Source: an uncultured Bacteroidales bacterium (GTDB lineage Bacteria > Bacteroidota > Bacteroidia > Bacteroidales > UBA932). From it: a DNA stretch of 40,690 nt. The stretch covers positions 1 to 40,690 of the forward strand of contig CALVAC010000025.1 of the NCBI GenBank assembly GCA_944325435.1. The letters run 5' to 3'. A program made the position numbers and the translations under genes. Below the pieces are notes generated by a model, which saw only the letters and a program-made list of their open reading frames with translations, was not told the origin of the DNA and did not search any database. Below are positions 16,514-25,274 of this stretch, in pieces; within the stretch, counting starts at the first letter, position 1, and every line of letters starts with the position of its first letter.

Positions 16514-18241
16514 ATGTACAGAAGATTCTATATGCTTGCCGCCGTGTCCATTGCGGCTGTGACTCTTTCCCTCTTATGTCCGGTTCCGGTATCAGGTTCG
16601 GAAGACGGGAAGCTTGTCCTGCGGCTTATGGGGGATTCCACAATGGCGGACAAGGACCTTTCGCGCCGGAATCCTGAAAGAGGCTGGGGCCAGAGGCTGC
16701 CGTCTCATCTCGACACCTGTGTCACCGTGGTCAACTACGCCCAGAACGGGCGGAGCACCAAAAGTTTCATTAGCCGGGGATTATGGGACAGGGTGAAATC
16801 AGACCTTGAGGCGGGGGATTACCTGTTCATCCAGTTTGGCCACAATGATTCAAAGGAAGATGACCCGGAGCGGTATGCTCCGGCATACGGGCTGTACACG
16901 GAGAATCTGGAGCTGTTTGTCAGTCACGCACTTTCAGTCGGGGCGAAGCCGGTGGTGTTCTCTCCGGTCTCCCGCAGATGGTTCGATGCCGATGGGAATC
17001 TGAAGAGGGACTGCCACGGAGACTATCCGGAAGCGGCGAGGAAAGTGGCGGAGAAGTTCGGGGTGCCGTTCATAGATGCCAACGGGATTACACAGGAATG
17101 GCTGATGTCGGTCGGGGACGAAGCTTCAAGAAAATACTATATGTGGATTCCGGAGGGAACGAATCCGAGGCACCCTGATGGGAAGATTGACAATACGCAC
17201 ACAAATGCGGCGGGAGCGCGCAGGATTGTGGAGCTTCTGCTTCCTGCAATCGGGGATGCGGTTCCGGAACTCTCCTCCCATATCAGGGAGTATGACATCG
17301 TGGTGGCCAAGGATGGGTCCGGAGATTTCTTCACCGTGCAGGAGGCGGTTGATGCCGCTCCCTGTTACAGCAGGGAGGAGACGACTGTCCGTATAAGGCC
17401 GGGAATCTATAGGGAGAAGGTGACTGTCCCTGCCAACAGGCAGAAACTGCATCTGACCGGGGATGATGCATCCGTTACAGTGATATCCTGGGGAGACTAT
17501 GCCCTCAAACCTGATTTCCACGGCAATCCGATGGGGACTTCCGCCACTTCCACTGTCTTTGTCTACGGAGATGATTTCCTGGCGGAAAATATAACTTTCG
17601 AGAACACGGCAGGGGAAGGGAAGGAGATTGCGCAGGCCTGCGCAATTACGGTTGATGCCGACAGGGTGGCATTTCTCGGTTGCAGGTTCATTGCCAATCA
17701 GGATACCATATATACATACGGGAAAGGGCAGCACCATTATTTCGGTGACTGCCTGATAGAGGGGACTACCGATTTCATTTTCGGAGCATCCACCGTGTGG
17801 TTCGAGGGCTGCACGATATTCAGCAGGAAAGACAGTTATATCACGGCGGCATCGACACCTGAAGATGAGGACTTCGGTTATGTCTTCCGTGACTGCGACC
17901 TTGTTGCGGCCGATGGGGTGACACGGGTCTATCTCGGACGGCCTTGGCGACCATACGCCAGGACAGTATTCATAGACTGCAGGATGGGAGCCCATATCAG
18001 GCCGGAGGGCTGGCACAACTGGGGCAAGAAGTATGCGGAGAAGACTGCATTTTATGCGGAGTACGGTTCGGAAGGGCCAGGGGCGGCACCGGAGGACAGG
18101 GTGAAATGGAGCCATCAGCTTAAGCCCCGGACTCTCAAGGACTATGAGCCGGAAAAAGTGCTGGATGCCGGGACCGAGATAGACAAGAACGGGGTGGCGG
18201 TGCCGGTGAAGTGGTTTTTTGCAGACAGGATATTCAGGTGA
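16514..18241 (+). CDS. Two-domain pectin esterase: CE12 rhamnogalacturonan acetylesterase plus CE8 pectin methylesterase
   Basis: This 575-residue secreted protein (signal about 1-29) has two catalytic domains. Residues about 33-250 are an SGNH/GDSL acetylesterase like CE12: GDSTMADKD (Ser42), NGRSTKSF, GHND (109-112) and DNTH (Asp226, His229). Residues about 261-570 are a CE8 pectin methylesterase: NQDTIYTYG (Asp397), EGTTDFIFG (Asp420) and YLGRPW (Arg476), the expected acid/base, nucleophile and Arg. It would remove acetyl and methyl groups from pectin so that GH28 and PL1 enzymes can act. It begins one base after the GH28 stop. Its own stop lies in a 14-base tandem duplication (TTCAGGTGAAA at 18233 and 18247). 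Confidence 0.92.
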   Translation: MYRRFYMLAAVSIAAVTLSLLCPVPVSGSEDGKLVLRLMGDSTMADKDLSRRNPERGWGQRLPSHLDTCVTVVNYAQNGRSTKSFISRGLWDRVKSDLEAGDYLFIQFGHNDSKEDDPERYAPAYGLYTENLELFVSHALSVGAKPVVFSPVSRRWFDADGNLKRDCHGDYPEAARKVAEKFGVPFIDANGITQEWLMSVGDEASRKYYMWIPEGTNPRHPDGKIDNTHTNAAGARRIVELLLPAIGDAVPELSSHIREYDIVVAKDGSGDFFTVQEAVDAAPCYSREETTVRIRPGIYREKVTVPANRQKLHLTGDDASVTVISWGDYALKPDFHGNPMGTSATSTVFVYGDDFLAENITFENTAGEGKEIAQACAITVDADRVAFLGCRFIANQDTIYTYGKGQHHYFGDCLIEGTTDFIFGASTVWFEGCTIFSRKDSYITAASTPEDEDFGYVFRDCDLVAADGVTRVYLGRPWRPYARTVFIDCRMGAHIRPEGWHNWGKKYAEKTAFYAEYGSEGPGAAPEDRVKWSHQLKPRTLKDYEPEKVLDAGTEIDKNGVAVPVKWFFADRIFR

Positions 18242-18357
18242 AAACCTTCAGGTGAAACAAAGAGCCGCGGATGAAGTTTGATGGTTTTTTATTAACTTTA
18301 TATTTTTAAAGTTTTTCAGATTCTTCCATCCCGGATGGTGTGAAGGGTCGGCAGGAT

Positions 18358-21300
18358 ATGGGATTTGTGCGACATATTGTACTTTGGGCATCAATGATGC
18401 TGCCGGCGGCTGTCTCAATGGCTGAGACTGCCGGATTTGACTATGTGTTCGAGCATTACTCCACCGATGACGGGCTTCCTCACAATTCCATAGCAGAGAT
18501 ACATCAGGATGCGAAGGGGTATATCTGGGTCTGCACTTGGTACGGTCTGAGCCGGTTCGACGGCAATACTTTCGTCAACTATATAATGCTGCCCGGTGAT
18601 TTCACCAATCTCACCCACAACAGGATGCTTTCGCTTGACGAGGATGTCTGCGGATATCTCTGGCTCAGGACCTACGACTACAGACTGTACCGTTTCGATC
18701 CGGAGGCGGAGAAATTCGTCGCCATACCGGATGAACTGGAAGGCTTTTCCGGAGCCAATCTGAAGGTGACCTGTTTCCATAGCGACAGGCAGGGGAATGC
18801 CTGGATTGCAGTCCCGGGGGCCGGGTTCTTCCGGATTTCTCCGTCTCTCGAGGTGAAGCGTATCCCATCCGGGGTGTCAAGTCCCATAGGGACGGATATA
18901 AGCAGGATCTATGAGTCTTCGGATGGTGCTGTATATGTCGTGTCTGAACTGGGACTTGCAGCGGTTGAGGATGACGGCCCCGTGCTGGTGTCGCGTACCA
19001 GGGATGTTGAATCTTTCTGCGAATTCGGAGGCCGGCTCTATTTTGCCGGGCCGGATGAGATTGTAGTGATCGACAGGGAGGAAGGTTTGCTTCCAAGGAT
19101 AGCTCTGGATACGGAAAGCACAGGGAAGCTGACATCCATGACTGTGACGGGAGGCGGAGACAGCCGCAGCCTTTATCTCGGGTTCAGTTCCGGAACAGTA
19201 GCGAGGCTCGACACTCTTTCGATGCGGATTTCTGCCAGAAAATATGATATGGGCAGGGTCCGCTATCTGTTTCCGGACAGCGGAGGGCTGCTGTGGATAG
19301 CTACGGATCGTACCGGGATATATTCATACAATCCGGAGAAGGACAGTTTCCGCAGGTATGAGCATCCGAGGAATGTGATGTCGTACTATAGCGACACCCT
19401 TGCGAGGGTGGTGGAGCATGGAGGGACCACATGGATAAAGATGAACGACTATGGTTTCGGATGGTATGACAGGGAGAATGATATGGTAGTGCCGCTGAAC
19501 AATGTCAAGAGCCAGCCTGACTGCAGGTTCATGAACGGTGTGGCCTGCTTTGAGGTGGACAGGTCCGGAGTGCTGTGGATGTCCACTGCCCAGAGAGGTC
19601 TGGAGAGGGTGACGGTCATCTCCCCGAAAGTGGATGTCATTGTCCCTCCCGCCAGGTCGGACGACAGCCTTGCCTCTTCCGAGGTCAGGGCTATAATGCG
19701 TGAGCGCAGCGGCAGGGTATGGGTCGCTACCAAGAGCAGGGAGCTTTTCCTGTATTCTCCAGATATGAAGACATGCCGCCGTATATCAGGCGATTTCGGT
19801 GTGATATATACCATCTTTGAAGACAAGGCAGGATGCATCTGGCTGGGTACCAAGGGCGATGGCCTTGTCAGGCTCGTGCCTGAAGGAGATGGCTACGGTA
19901 TCAGGCGATACAGGCACAACCCGGCGGAGAGTTCATCCCTGAGTTCGGATGATGTATATTCTATCGAGCAGGATATGGAGGGCAAGATCTGGGTCGGCAC
20001 TTTCGGCGGCGGCCTGTCGATGCTCAAGGATCCGGATGGAGATGAATTTCTCAATATGTACAACAGCTTTCCGGGATATCCGGTGGAATACGGGGACAGA
20101 GTCCGATATCTGCACTGTATGGAAGATGGAAGGATGCTTGTGGCTACGGTCGGCGGCCTTCTCTGGTTCGACCCGTCCGAAAATCCGGAGGTCACCGTCT
20201 TCCATTCCACGAGAAAGATTCCCGGCGACATACATTCGATAGGCAACAACGATATCATCTATATTTTCCCGGACAATCTCGGCAATACTTACCTGTGCAC
20301 GTTCGGCGGCGGTCTCAACAGGATATTCTTCGACAGTACTGGTCAGGCGAGGTTCGACATCATCAGCACTGAGCAGGGCCTTTCGAGCAATATCGTGCTC
20401 TCCGGAGTGGTGGACAAGGATTCCGATATATGGCTGGCCACGGAGACAGGACTGTCGAGGATAGACCGCAGCAGCGGGGCGGTGGTCAATTATACAAGAT
20501 ACGATGGTATCATGCCGACGACATTCAGCGAGGCGACCTGTACCGCCCTTCCTGATGGCACCCTGCTTTTCGGTACTCTGAACAATGTGTACAGGATTGA
20601 CCCGCGCGCGTTCAGATATGCCCCGGAACCAAGCAGACTGGTCATTTCGGGAGTGAGCATCAATGACCGGAGGATGCCTATGTCAGGGGACAGGATAGAC
20701 ATCCCGCATGACTATTCTTTCTTCAGGATAGATTTCGCCTCCCTCAATTTCAGGCAGCGGGGCCAGATGAACTATTCCTACAGGCTTGCCGGATATGACA
20801 AGGACTGGATAACCAATTCAGACAGCCGTAGCGTGACCTATTCGAGGATACCTCCAGGGAGATATACTTTTATGGTGTCGGCAGCTCCGTACGAAGGGGC
20901 ATCGGCTGTCGAGACGGCCAGCATCGGCCTGCGTATTCATCCATCACTATGGAATTCCGTCCCGGCAAAGGTGTTCTATGTAATGCTTGCAGTCCTGCTT
21001 GTGGCAATCCTGCTGAGGATGTTCACGACATCGGTCAGACTGAGGAACGGTATCAAGATGGAGCAGGATCTCAACGATGTGAAAGTCAGGTTTTTCACCA
21101 ATATCTCCCATGAACTCCGCACCCCTCTCACCCTCATTCTCGGGGGCATTGATGAAGTGAGCAAGAACACTCCTGCGGGAGACCGTAACGAGTACAGTGT
21201 CAATATGGTCTATAAGAACGCGAAACGGATGATGACGCTTGTGAACCAGCTGCTTGACATCAGGAGGATAGTGAGCGGGAAGATACGCCTCAAGGTGAGC

Positions 21301-22680
21301 CAGATAGATATCGTGAGCCTGCTGAAACGTGTCTATGATGACTTCAAGGATATGTCGGCGGACAGGCAGATCGAAATGCTTCTCACGCACTCTGTCGACA
21401 GCCTGATGATATGGGGAGATGAGATGCGTCTCGAAGCCCTCATATACAATCTTCTGTCCAATGCTTTCAAATATACTTCGGATGGAGGACGCATCGAGGT
21501 GGCAATCTACTGGAGAGATGGAGACAAGGAATTCACCATAATGGTGAAAGACAACGGTATAGGAGTGCCGAAAGAGAAGCAGCAGGCCATATTCGAGCCT
21601 TTCATCCAGGCTTCGAACGAAGCGTTCAAGGGTATGGGCAGCAGCGGCATCGGACTGTCGTTCTGCAAAGAGATTGCGGATATGCACGGCGGCAGAATCT
21701 GGGTCGAGAGCGAGAAAGGCGGCGGATCCGAGTTCTATGTACGGCTGCCGATAGACAGGGACCATTTCTCCAACGAGACAGCCGAATTCATCGAACTGAA
21801 TTCTGATGCATCCGAACCTGAATCATACGGGCTTAGCAAATATAAGGTGACGCCGACCTATCCGGCAGGGGCTGTCAAGGTGCTGATTGTTGAGGACAAT
21901 GCCGAGCTTAGGGTCTATATGTACAACAACCTTGTCAACCGTTTTGAGGTCAAGGATGCCGCCAACGGCAGGGAAGCCCTGCAGCTGATGTCCGAATCAT
22001 GGATGCCGGATATGATAGTCACTGACCTGATGATGCCGGAAATGGATGGGATAGAACTGATAAACCATATAAGGAATGATTTCAGCACCAGCCATATACC
22101 GATAATAATGTTCACTGCGAAGCATGAGTCGGATACTCACCTCAAGGCAATGAAATACGGAGCTGACGGGTATATGGCCAAACCGTTCACTATGGAGCTT
22201 CTGGTGGCGAGGATAGACAATCTGCTTGACAGCAGGAGAAGGATAATCGCCAATATGGCATCCGCAGTCACGGAGGGTGCAGGGAAGAAAGCAAAGGTCA
22301 GCCTGGCTCCGGCGGAAGTGGTCATTACAGACAGGGATGAGGAGCTGATTGCGAAGGTACGCCGGTGGCTCGAGGAAAATGTCTCCGATTCGGAAATAAC
22401 GGTAGACCAGATGGCTGCATACGTGGGGATGGGACGCACTTCGATGTACAACAAGATAAAGGGTCTGACAGGGAAGTCTCCTGTGGAACTGATCCAGGAG
22501 TTCAGGCTGGAGAAGGCCACCTATTATCTGCGGAGCGGACAGTATTCCGTGTCCGAGACTTCGTATAAGGTCGGATTCTCCGATCCGGGATACTTCTCGC
22601 GCTCGTTCAAGAAGCATTTCGGGATTTCACCTGCGGACTACATAAAGGAGCACAAGACGGATGCGGCCCAGTCATCCTGA
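18358..22680 (+). CDS. Hybrid two-component system sensor-regulator (HTCS) of the pectin locus
   Basis: This 1,440-residue single-chain regulator has a signal peptide (to SMAETA), about 12-14 periplasmic propeller repeats beginning YSTDDGLPHNSIAEIHQDAK, and a Y_Y_Y domain ending near residue 860. A membrane helix (about 868-885, VFYVMLAVLLVAILLRMF) follows, then HisKA with ISHELRTPLTLI (His918), an HATPase domain (NAFKYTSDGG, DNGIGVPKEKQ, GSSGIGLSFCKEIADMHGG), a receiver (VLIVEDNAEL, phosphoacceptor Asp1223 in VTDLMMPEMDG) and a C-terminal AraC HTH (about 1340-1435). In Bacteroides such proteins bind pectic oligosaccharides in the periplasm and activate the adjacent locus. The frame opens at a GTG at 18340; the ATG at 18358 is chosen because it gives a clean signal peptide. 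Confidence 0.95.
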   Translation: MGFVRHIVLWASMMLPAAVSMAETAGFDYVFEHYSTDDGLPHNSIAEIHQDAKGYIWVCTWYGLSRFDGNTFVNYIMLPGDFTNLTHNRMLSLDEDVCGYLWLRTYDYRLYRFDPEAEKFVAIPDELEGFSGANLKVTCFHSDRQGNAWIAVPGAGFFRISPSLEVKRIPSGVSSPIGTDISRIYESSDGAVYVVSELGLAAVEDDGPVLVSRTRDVESFCEFGGRLYFAGPDEIVVIDREEGLLPRIALDTESTGKLTSMTVTGGGDSRSLYLGFSSGTVARLDTLSMRISARKYDMGRVRYLFPDSGGLLWIATDRTGIYSYNPEKDSFRRYEHPRNVMSYYSDTLARVVEHGGTTWIKMNDYGFGWYDRENDMVVPLNNVKSQPDCRFMNGVACFEVDRSGVLWMSTAQRGLERVTVISPKVDVIVPPARSDDSLASSEVRAIMRERSGRVWVATKSRELFLYSPDMKTCRRISGDFGVIYTIFEDKAGCIWLGTKGDGLVRLVPEGDGYGIRRYRHNPAESSSLSSDDVYSIEQDMEGKIWVGTFGGGLSMLKDPDGDEFLNMYNSFPGYPVEYGDRVRYLHCMEDGRMLVATVGGLLWFDPSENPEVTVFHSTRKIPGDIHSIGNNDIIYIFPDNLGNTYLCTFGGGLNRIFFDSTGQARFDIISTEQGLSSNIVLSGVVDKDSDIWLATETGLSRIDRSSGAVVNYTRYDGIMPTTFSEATCTALPDGTLLFGTLNNVYRIDPRAFRYAPEPSRLVISGVSINDRRMPMSGDRIDIPHDYSFFRIDFASLNFRQRGQMNYSYRLAGYDKDWITNSDSRSVTYSRIPPGRYTFMVSAAPYEGASAVETASIGLRIHPSLWNSVPAKVFYVMLAVLLVAILLRMFTTSVRLRNGIKMEQDLNDVKVRFFTNISHELRTPLTLILGGIDEVSKNTPAGDRNEYSVNMVYKNAKRMMTLVNQLLDIRRIVSGKIRLKVSQIDIVSLLKRVYDDFKDMSADRQIEMLLTHSVDSLMIWGDEMRLEALIYNLLSNAFKYTSDGGRIEVAIYWRDGDKEFTIMVKDNGIGVPKEKQQAIFEPFIQASNEAFKGMGSSGIGLSFCKEIADMHGGRIWVESEKGGGSEFYVRLPIDRDHFSNETAEFIELNSDASEPESYGLSKYKVTPTYPAGAVKVLIVEDNAELRVYMYNNLVNRFEVKDAANGREALQLMSESWMPDMIVTDLMMPEMDGIELINHIRNDFSTSHIPIIMFTAKHESDTHLKAMKYGADGYMAKPFTMELLVARIDNLLDSRRRIIANMASAVTEGAGKKAKVSLAPAEVVITDRDEELIAKVRRWLEENVSDSEITVDQMAAYVGMGRTSMYNKIKGLTGKSPVELIQEFRLEKATYYLRSGQYSVSETSYKVGFSDPGYFSRSFKKHFGISPADYIKEHKTDAAQSS

Positions 22681-22696
22681 ACGGAGTGAGGAATCT
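22671..22696 (+). repeat. REP-like GTCATCCTGAA element overlapping the HTCS stop
   Basis: The sequence GTCATCCTGAACGGAGTGAG resembles the dispersed GTCATCCTGAxCGxAGxGAAGGATCT repeat seen in many genomes. The HTCS stop codon lies inside it. A second copy with the same first 11 bases lies at 25222. Confidence 0.5.
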
Positions 22697-22722
22697 GGTA
22701 AAATGGATATAAATTACAGAAG

Positions 22723-25185
22723 ATGAAAAGAAAGATATTGTCAACCGCCTTGGTCTTTGCGGGTCTGATGATTGCCTGCAGTGATGCATTCCCGTCACCG
22801 GCACGGGCAGGCGTGCCGGAAAACGGGGCGGAATATGCCTTTATCGGGGATATCCGTCCGTATTCGGTGAAGATGATGATGAGCGAGATGCTCCGCAACC
22901 CGCAGGCAACTTGGCTTGATGGACGGCAGGGCAGGCTCAAGTGGAACTATACCACAGGGCTTGAACTCAAGTCCTTCCTCGATGTGGCGCACAGGTATGA
23001 CCTCCCGTATGCAGTGGATTATGTGCGTGACTGGGCGGACACGATGGCTACTGACAAAGGCAAGGTCTACGGATATGAAATGGAGAATTATAATCTGGAC
23101 CATATATGTCCGGCCCGGATATATTTCGACCTGTATTCGATGACAGGGGACCAGAAGTACCGCCGTGTCCTCAGGGAGATACGCAAACAGCTTGACACCC
23201 AGCCCAGGACGGAGAGCGGTGAGTTCTGGCACAAGCAGATATATCCGCATCAGGTATGGCTGGACGGCCTGTATATGGCTCTCCCGTTCTATACGCAGTA
23301 TGCCAGACGTTTCGGGCCTAAGGAGGACAGGGATTCCCTCTACAGGGATATAGTGCACCAGTTCGTGGAGGCTGCACGCAATACAAGGGATCCGGAGACA
23401 GGGCTTTTCCGCCATGCGTGGGATGAGTCCCGCTCCATGTTCTGGTCAGACCCTGCTACCGGTCAGTCGGACCATGCCTGGGGGCGGGCGGATGGCTGGT
23501 ATGCGGCGGCCCTTGTGGATGTCCTCGACTATCTCCCGGAAAAGGATCCCGGACGCAAGACACTCATTGCCCAGCTCCAGTATCTGCTGTCCGCTGTCAG
23601 GAAATATGCCGACCCCGAGACCGGGATGTGGTACCAGGTGCTGGACTGTCCCGGCAGGGAAGGCAACTATCTGGAGTCTACCTGTTCCGCAATGTTTGTA
23701 TATGCAGCCCTCAAAGGAGTGAGATGCGGCTATCTCTCTCCTGAATGGAGGGAATATGCCCTGGAGCAGTATGGCAGAATGGTGGACACCTTTGTAAGGG
23801 AGAACAGTGACGGGACAATATCCCTGACATCTTGCTGTTCCGTAGGCGGTCTCGGAGGCAAGCAGAACAGGGCTGGAGACTATGCCTATTATCTCAGTGA
23901 ACCTGTCATTGACAATGACTGCAAGGGGGTCGGTCCGTTCATCTGGGCATCCCTCGAATATGAGGCCCTGAACAATATCGACTACATATTTGATGGTCTG
24001 TGCATAAGAGACGGACAGCCTGTGGAGGAGAAGATTGCCAGAGAACCTGCATTCAACGGCGCCGAGGGAGGGGGAATGTATTCCAGAGGCGGCAAGGGCG
24101 GCAAGGTCTATACGGTCACTACCCTTGATGACACGGAGGATGAAGGGTCTTTGAGATGGGCTGTCGGTCAGGAGGGACCGAGAATCATAGAATTTGCGGT
24201 AGCCGGGGATATCCACCTGAAGAAGACCCTGAAGATAGAGGACCCTTACATCTCGATTCTCGGGCAGACTGCTCCGGGAGAGGGGATAACTGTCAGGGAC
24301 CACGGTGTGTATATCGATGCTGACCATGTGATAATCAGATATCTGCGTTTCAGAATGGGTTCCGGTGCCAAGGATGAGAATGATGCCCTTGGCGCGCGGC
24401 ATTCCGATAATGTTATCATCGACCACTGCTCGATCAGCTGGGCGACAGATGAGAATGCCTCGTTCTATGCCAACAGCAATTCCACCATCCAGTGGTGCAT
24501 CATTTCAGAGGCTCTCAACAGTTCTGTCCATCACAAGGGGCAGCATGGCTACGGCGGGATATGGGGAGGCCGCAATGTCTCGTTCCACCACAACCTGATA
24601 GCCCACAACAACAGCCGCAACCCGAGGTTTGACCATCCTGCTGTCTATGAGGGGGATGACAGGCTTTTCCGCAGAGGGACTGTCGAATTCGTCAACAACA
24701 TAGTCTACAACTGGGGTATGAAGGCCATTTACGGAGGCGAGGAAGGCTGGTTCAATGTCATTGGCAACATGTTCAAGGCGGGGAAAGGTACGAAGAACAT
24801 CGATGGCAGATACCTGGAGGTGTACACTTCGGAGGAGACTTCACTCATCCCGGGATCTTTCTACATCGGCGGCAACTGGTATGACATCGCTCCGGTGATG
24901 GACGGGAACTATCTCGGGAAGAAGCCTGATTTCAAGAAGATAGCCATGAACGATGAACTCTACCGGACAATCACCAGACCGGCTCCGTTCCCGTGCCGTA
25001 TCCCGGTGCAGGCCAAACCTATAGACAGTGAATACAAGAAGATTCTCAAAGGTGTCGGTGCATCGAAGAAAAGAGATGACACGGATGCGCGTATAGTGAA
25101 GGAGTTCAAGAAAGGGACAACGACTTTCATCGGTTCGGTGACAGGCATACCGGGTATCATCGACTCGGAAAACGATGTCCTGTAA
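22723..25185 (+). CDS. GH105-PL1 fusion: unsaturated galacturonyl hydrolase plus pectate lyase
   Basis: This 820-residue lipoprotein (probable lipobox at Cys19, LMIAC) has an N-terminal alpha/alpha barrel of the GH105 family (about 45-425). Landmarks are TWLDGRQGRLKWNYTTGLELKS, YPHQVWLDGLYMALPFYTQY, SDHAWGRADGWYAAALVDVLDYLP and SCCSVGGLGG. The C-terminal half (about 445-810) is a PL1 beta-helix: FNGAEGGGMYSRGGKGG, GSLRWAVGQEGPRIIEF, ILGQTAPGEGI, IIDHCSISWATDENASFY and HGYGGIWGGRNVSFHHN. PL1 enzymes cleave galacturonan by beta-elimination, leaving 4,5-unsaturated ends. GH105 enzymes remove those unsaturated residues, so the two activities are sequential. It starts 42 bases after the HTCS gene. 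Confidence 0.9.
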   Translation: MKRKILSTALVFAGLMIACSDAFPSPARAGVPENGAEYAFIGDIRPYSVKMMMSEMLRNPQATWLDGRQGRLKWNYTTGLELKSFLDVAHRYDLPYAVDYVRDWADTMATDKGKVYGYEMENYNLDHICPARIYFDLYSMTGDQKYRRVLREIRKQLDTQPRTESGEFWHKQIYPHQVWLDGLYMALPFYTQYARRFGPKEDRDSLYRDIVHQFVEAARNTRDPETGLFRHAWDESRSMFWSDPATGQSDHAWGRADGWYAAALVDVLDYLPEKDPGRKTLIAQLQYLLSAVRKYADPETGMWYQVLDCPGREGNYLESTCSAMFVYAALKGVRCGYLSPEWREYALEQYGRMVDTFVRENSDGTISLTSCCSVGGLGGKQNRAGDYAYYLSEPVIDNDCKGVGPFIWASLEYEALNNIDYIFDGLCIRDGQPVEEKIAREPAFNGAEGGGMYSRGGKGGKVYTVTTLDDTEDEGSLRWAVGQEGPRIIEFAVAGDIHLKKTLKIEDPYISILGQTAPGEGITVRDHGVYIDADHVIIRYLRFRMGSGAKDENDALGARHSDNVIIDHCSISWATDENASFYANSNSTIQWCIISEALNSSVHHKGQHGYGGIWGGRNVSFHHNLIAHNNSRNPRFDHPAVYEGDDRLFRRGTVEFVNNIVYNWGMKAIYGGEEGWFNVIGNMFKAGKGTKNIDGRYLEVYTSEETSLIPGSFYIGGNWYDIAPVMDGNYLGKKPDFKKIAMNDELYRTITRPAPFPCRIPVQAKPIDSEYKKILKGVGASKKRDDTDARIVKEFKKGTTTFIGSVTGIPGIIDSENDVL

Positions 25186-25220
25186 CCGCACTTTGAGGAC
25201 TGGTTCTGCCGGCCTGCTGA

Positions 25221-25243
25221 TGTCATCCTGAATGAAGAGAAGG
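25221..25243 (+). repeat. Second REP-like GTCATCCTGAA element
   Basis: It lies between the two PL1 genes. The first 11 bases from 25222 equal those at 22671 and are followed by a diverged GAGAAGG. It is probably a degraded copy of the same repeat. Confidence 0.4.
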
Positions 25244-25274
25244 TATGCCAAATGGAAGACAAATATAAAGTAAT

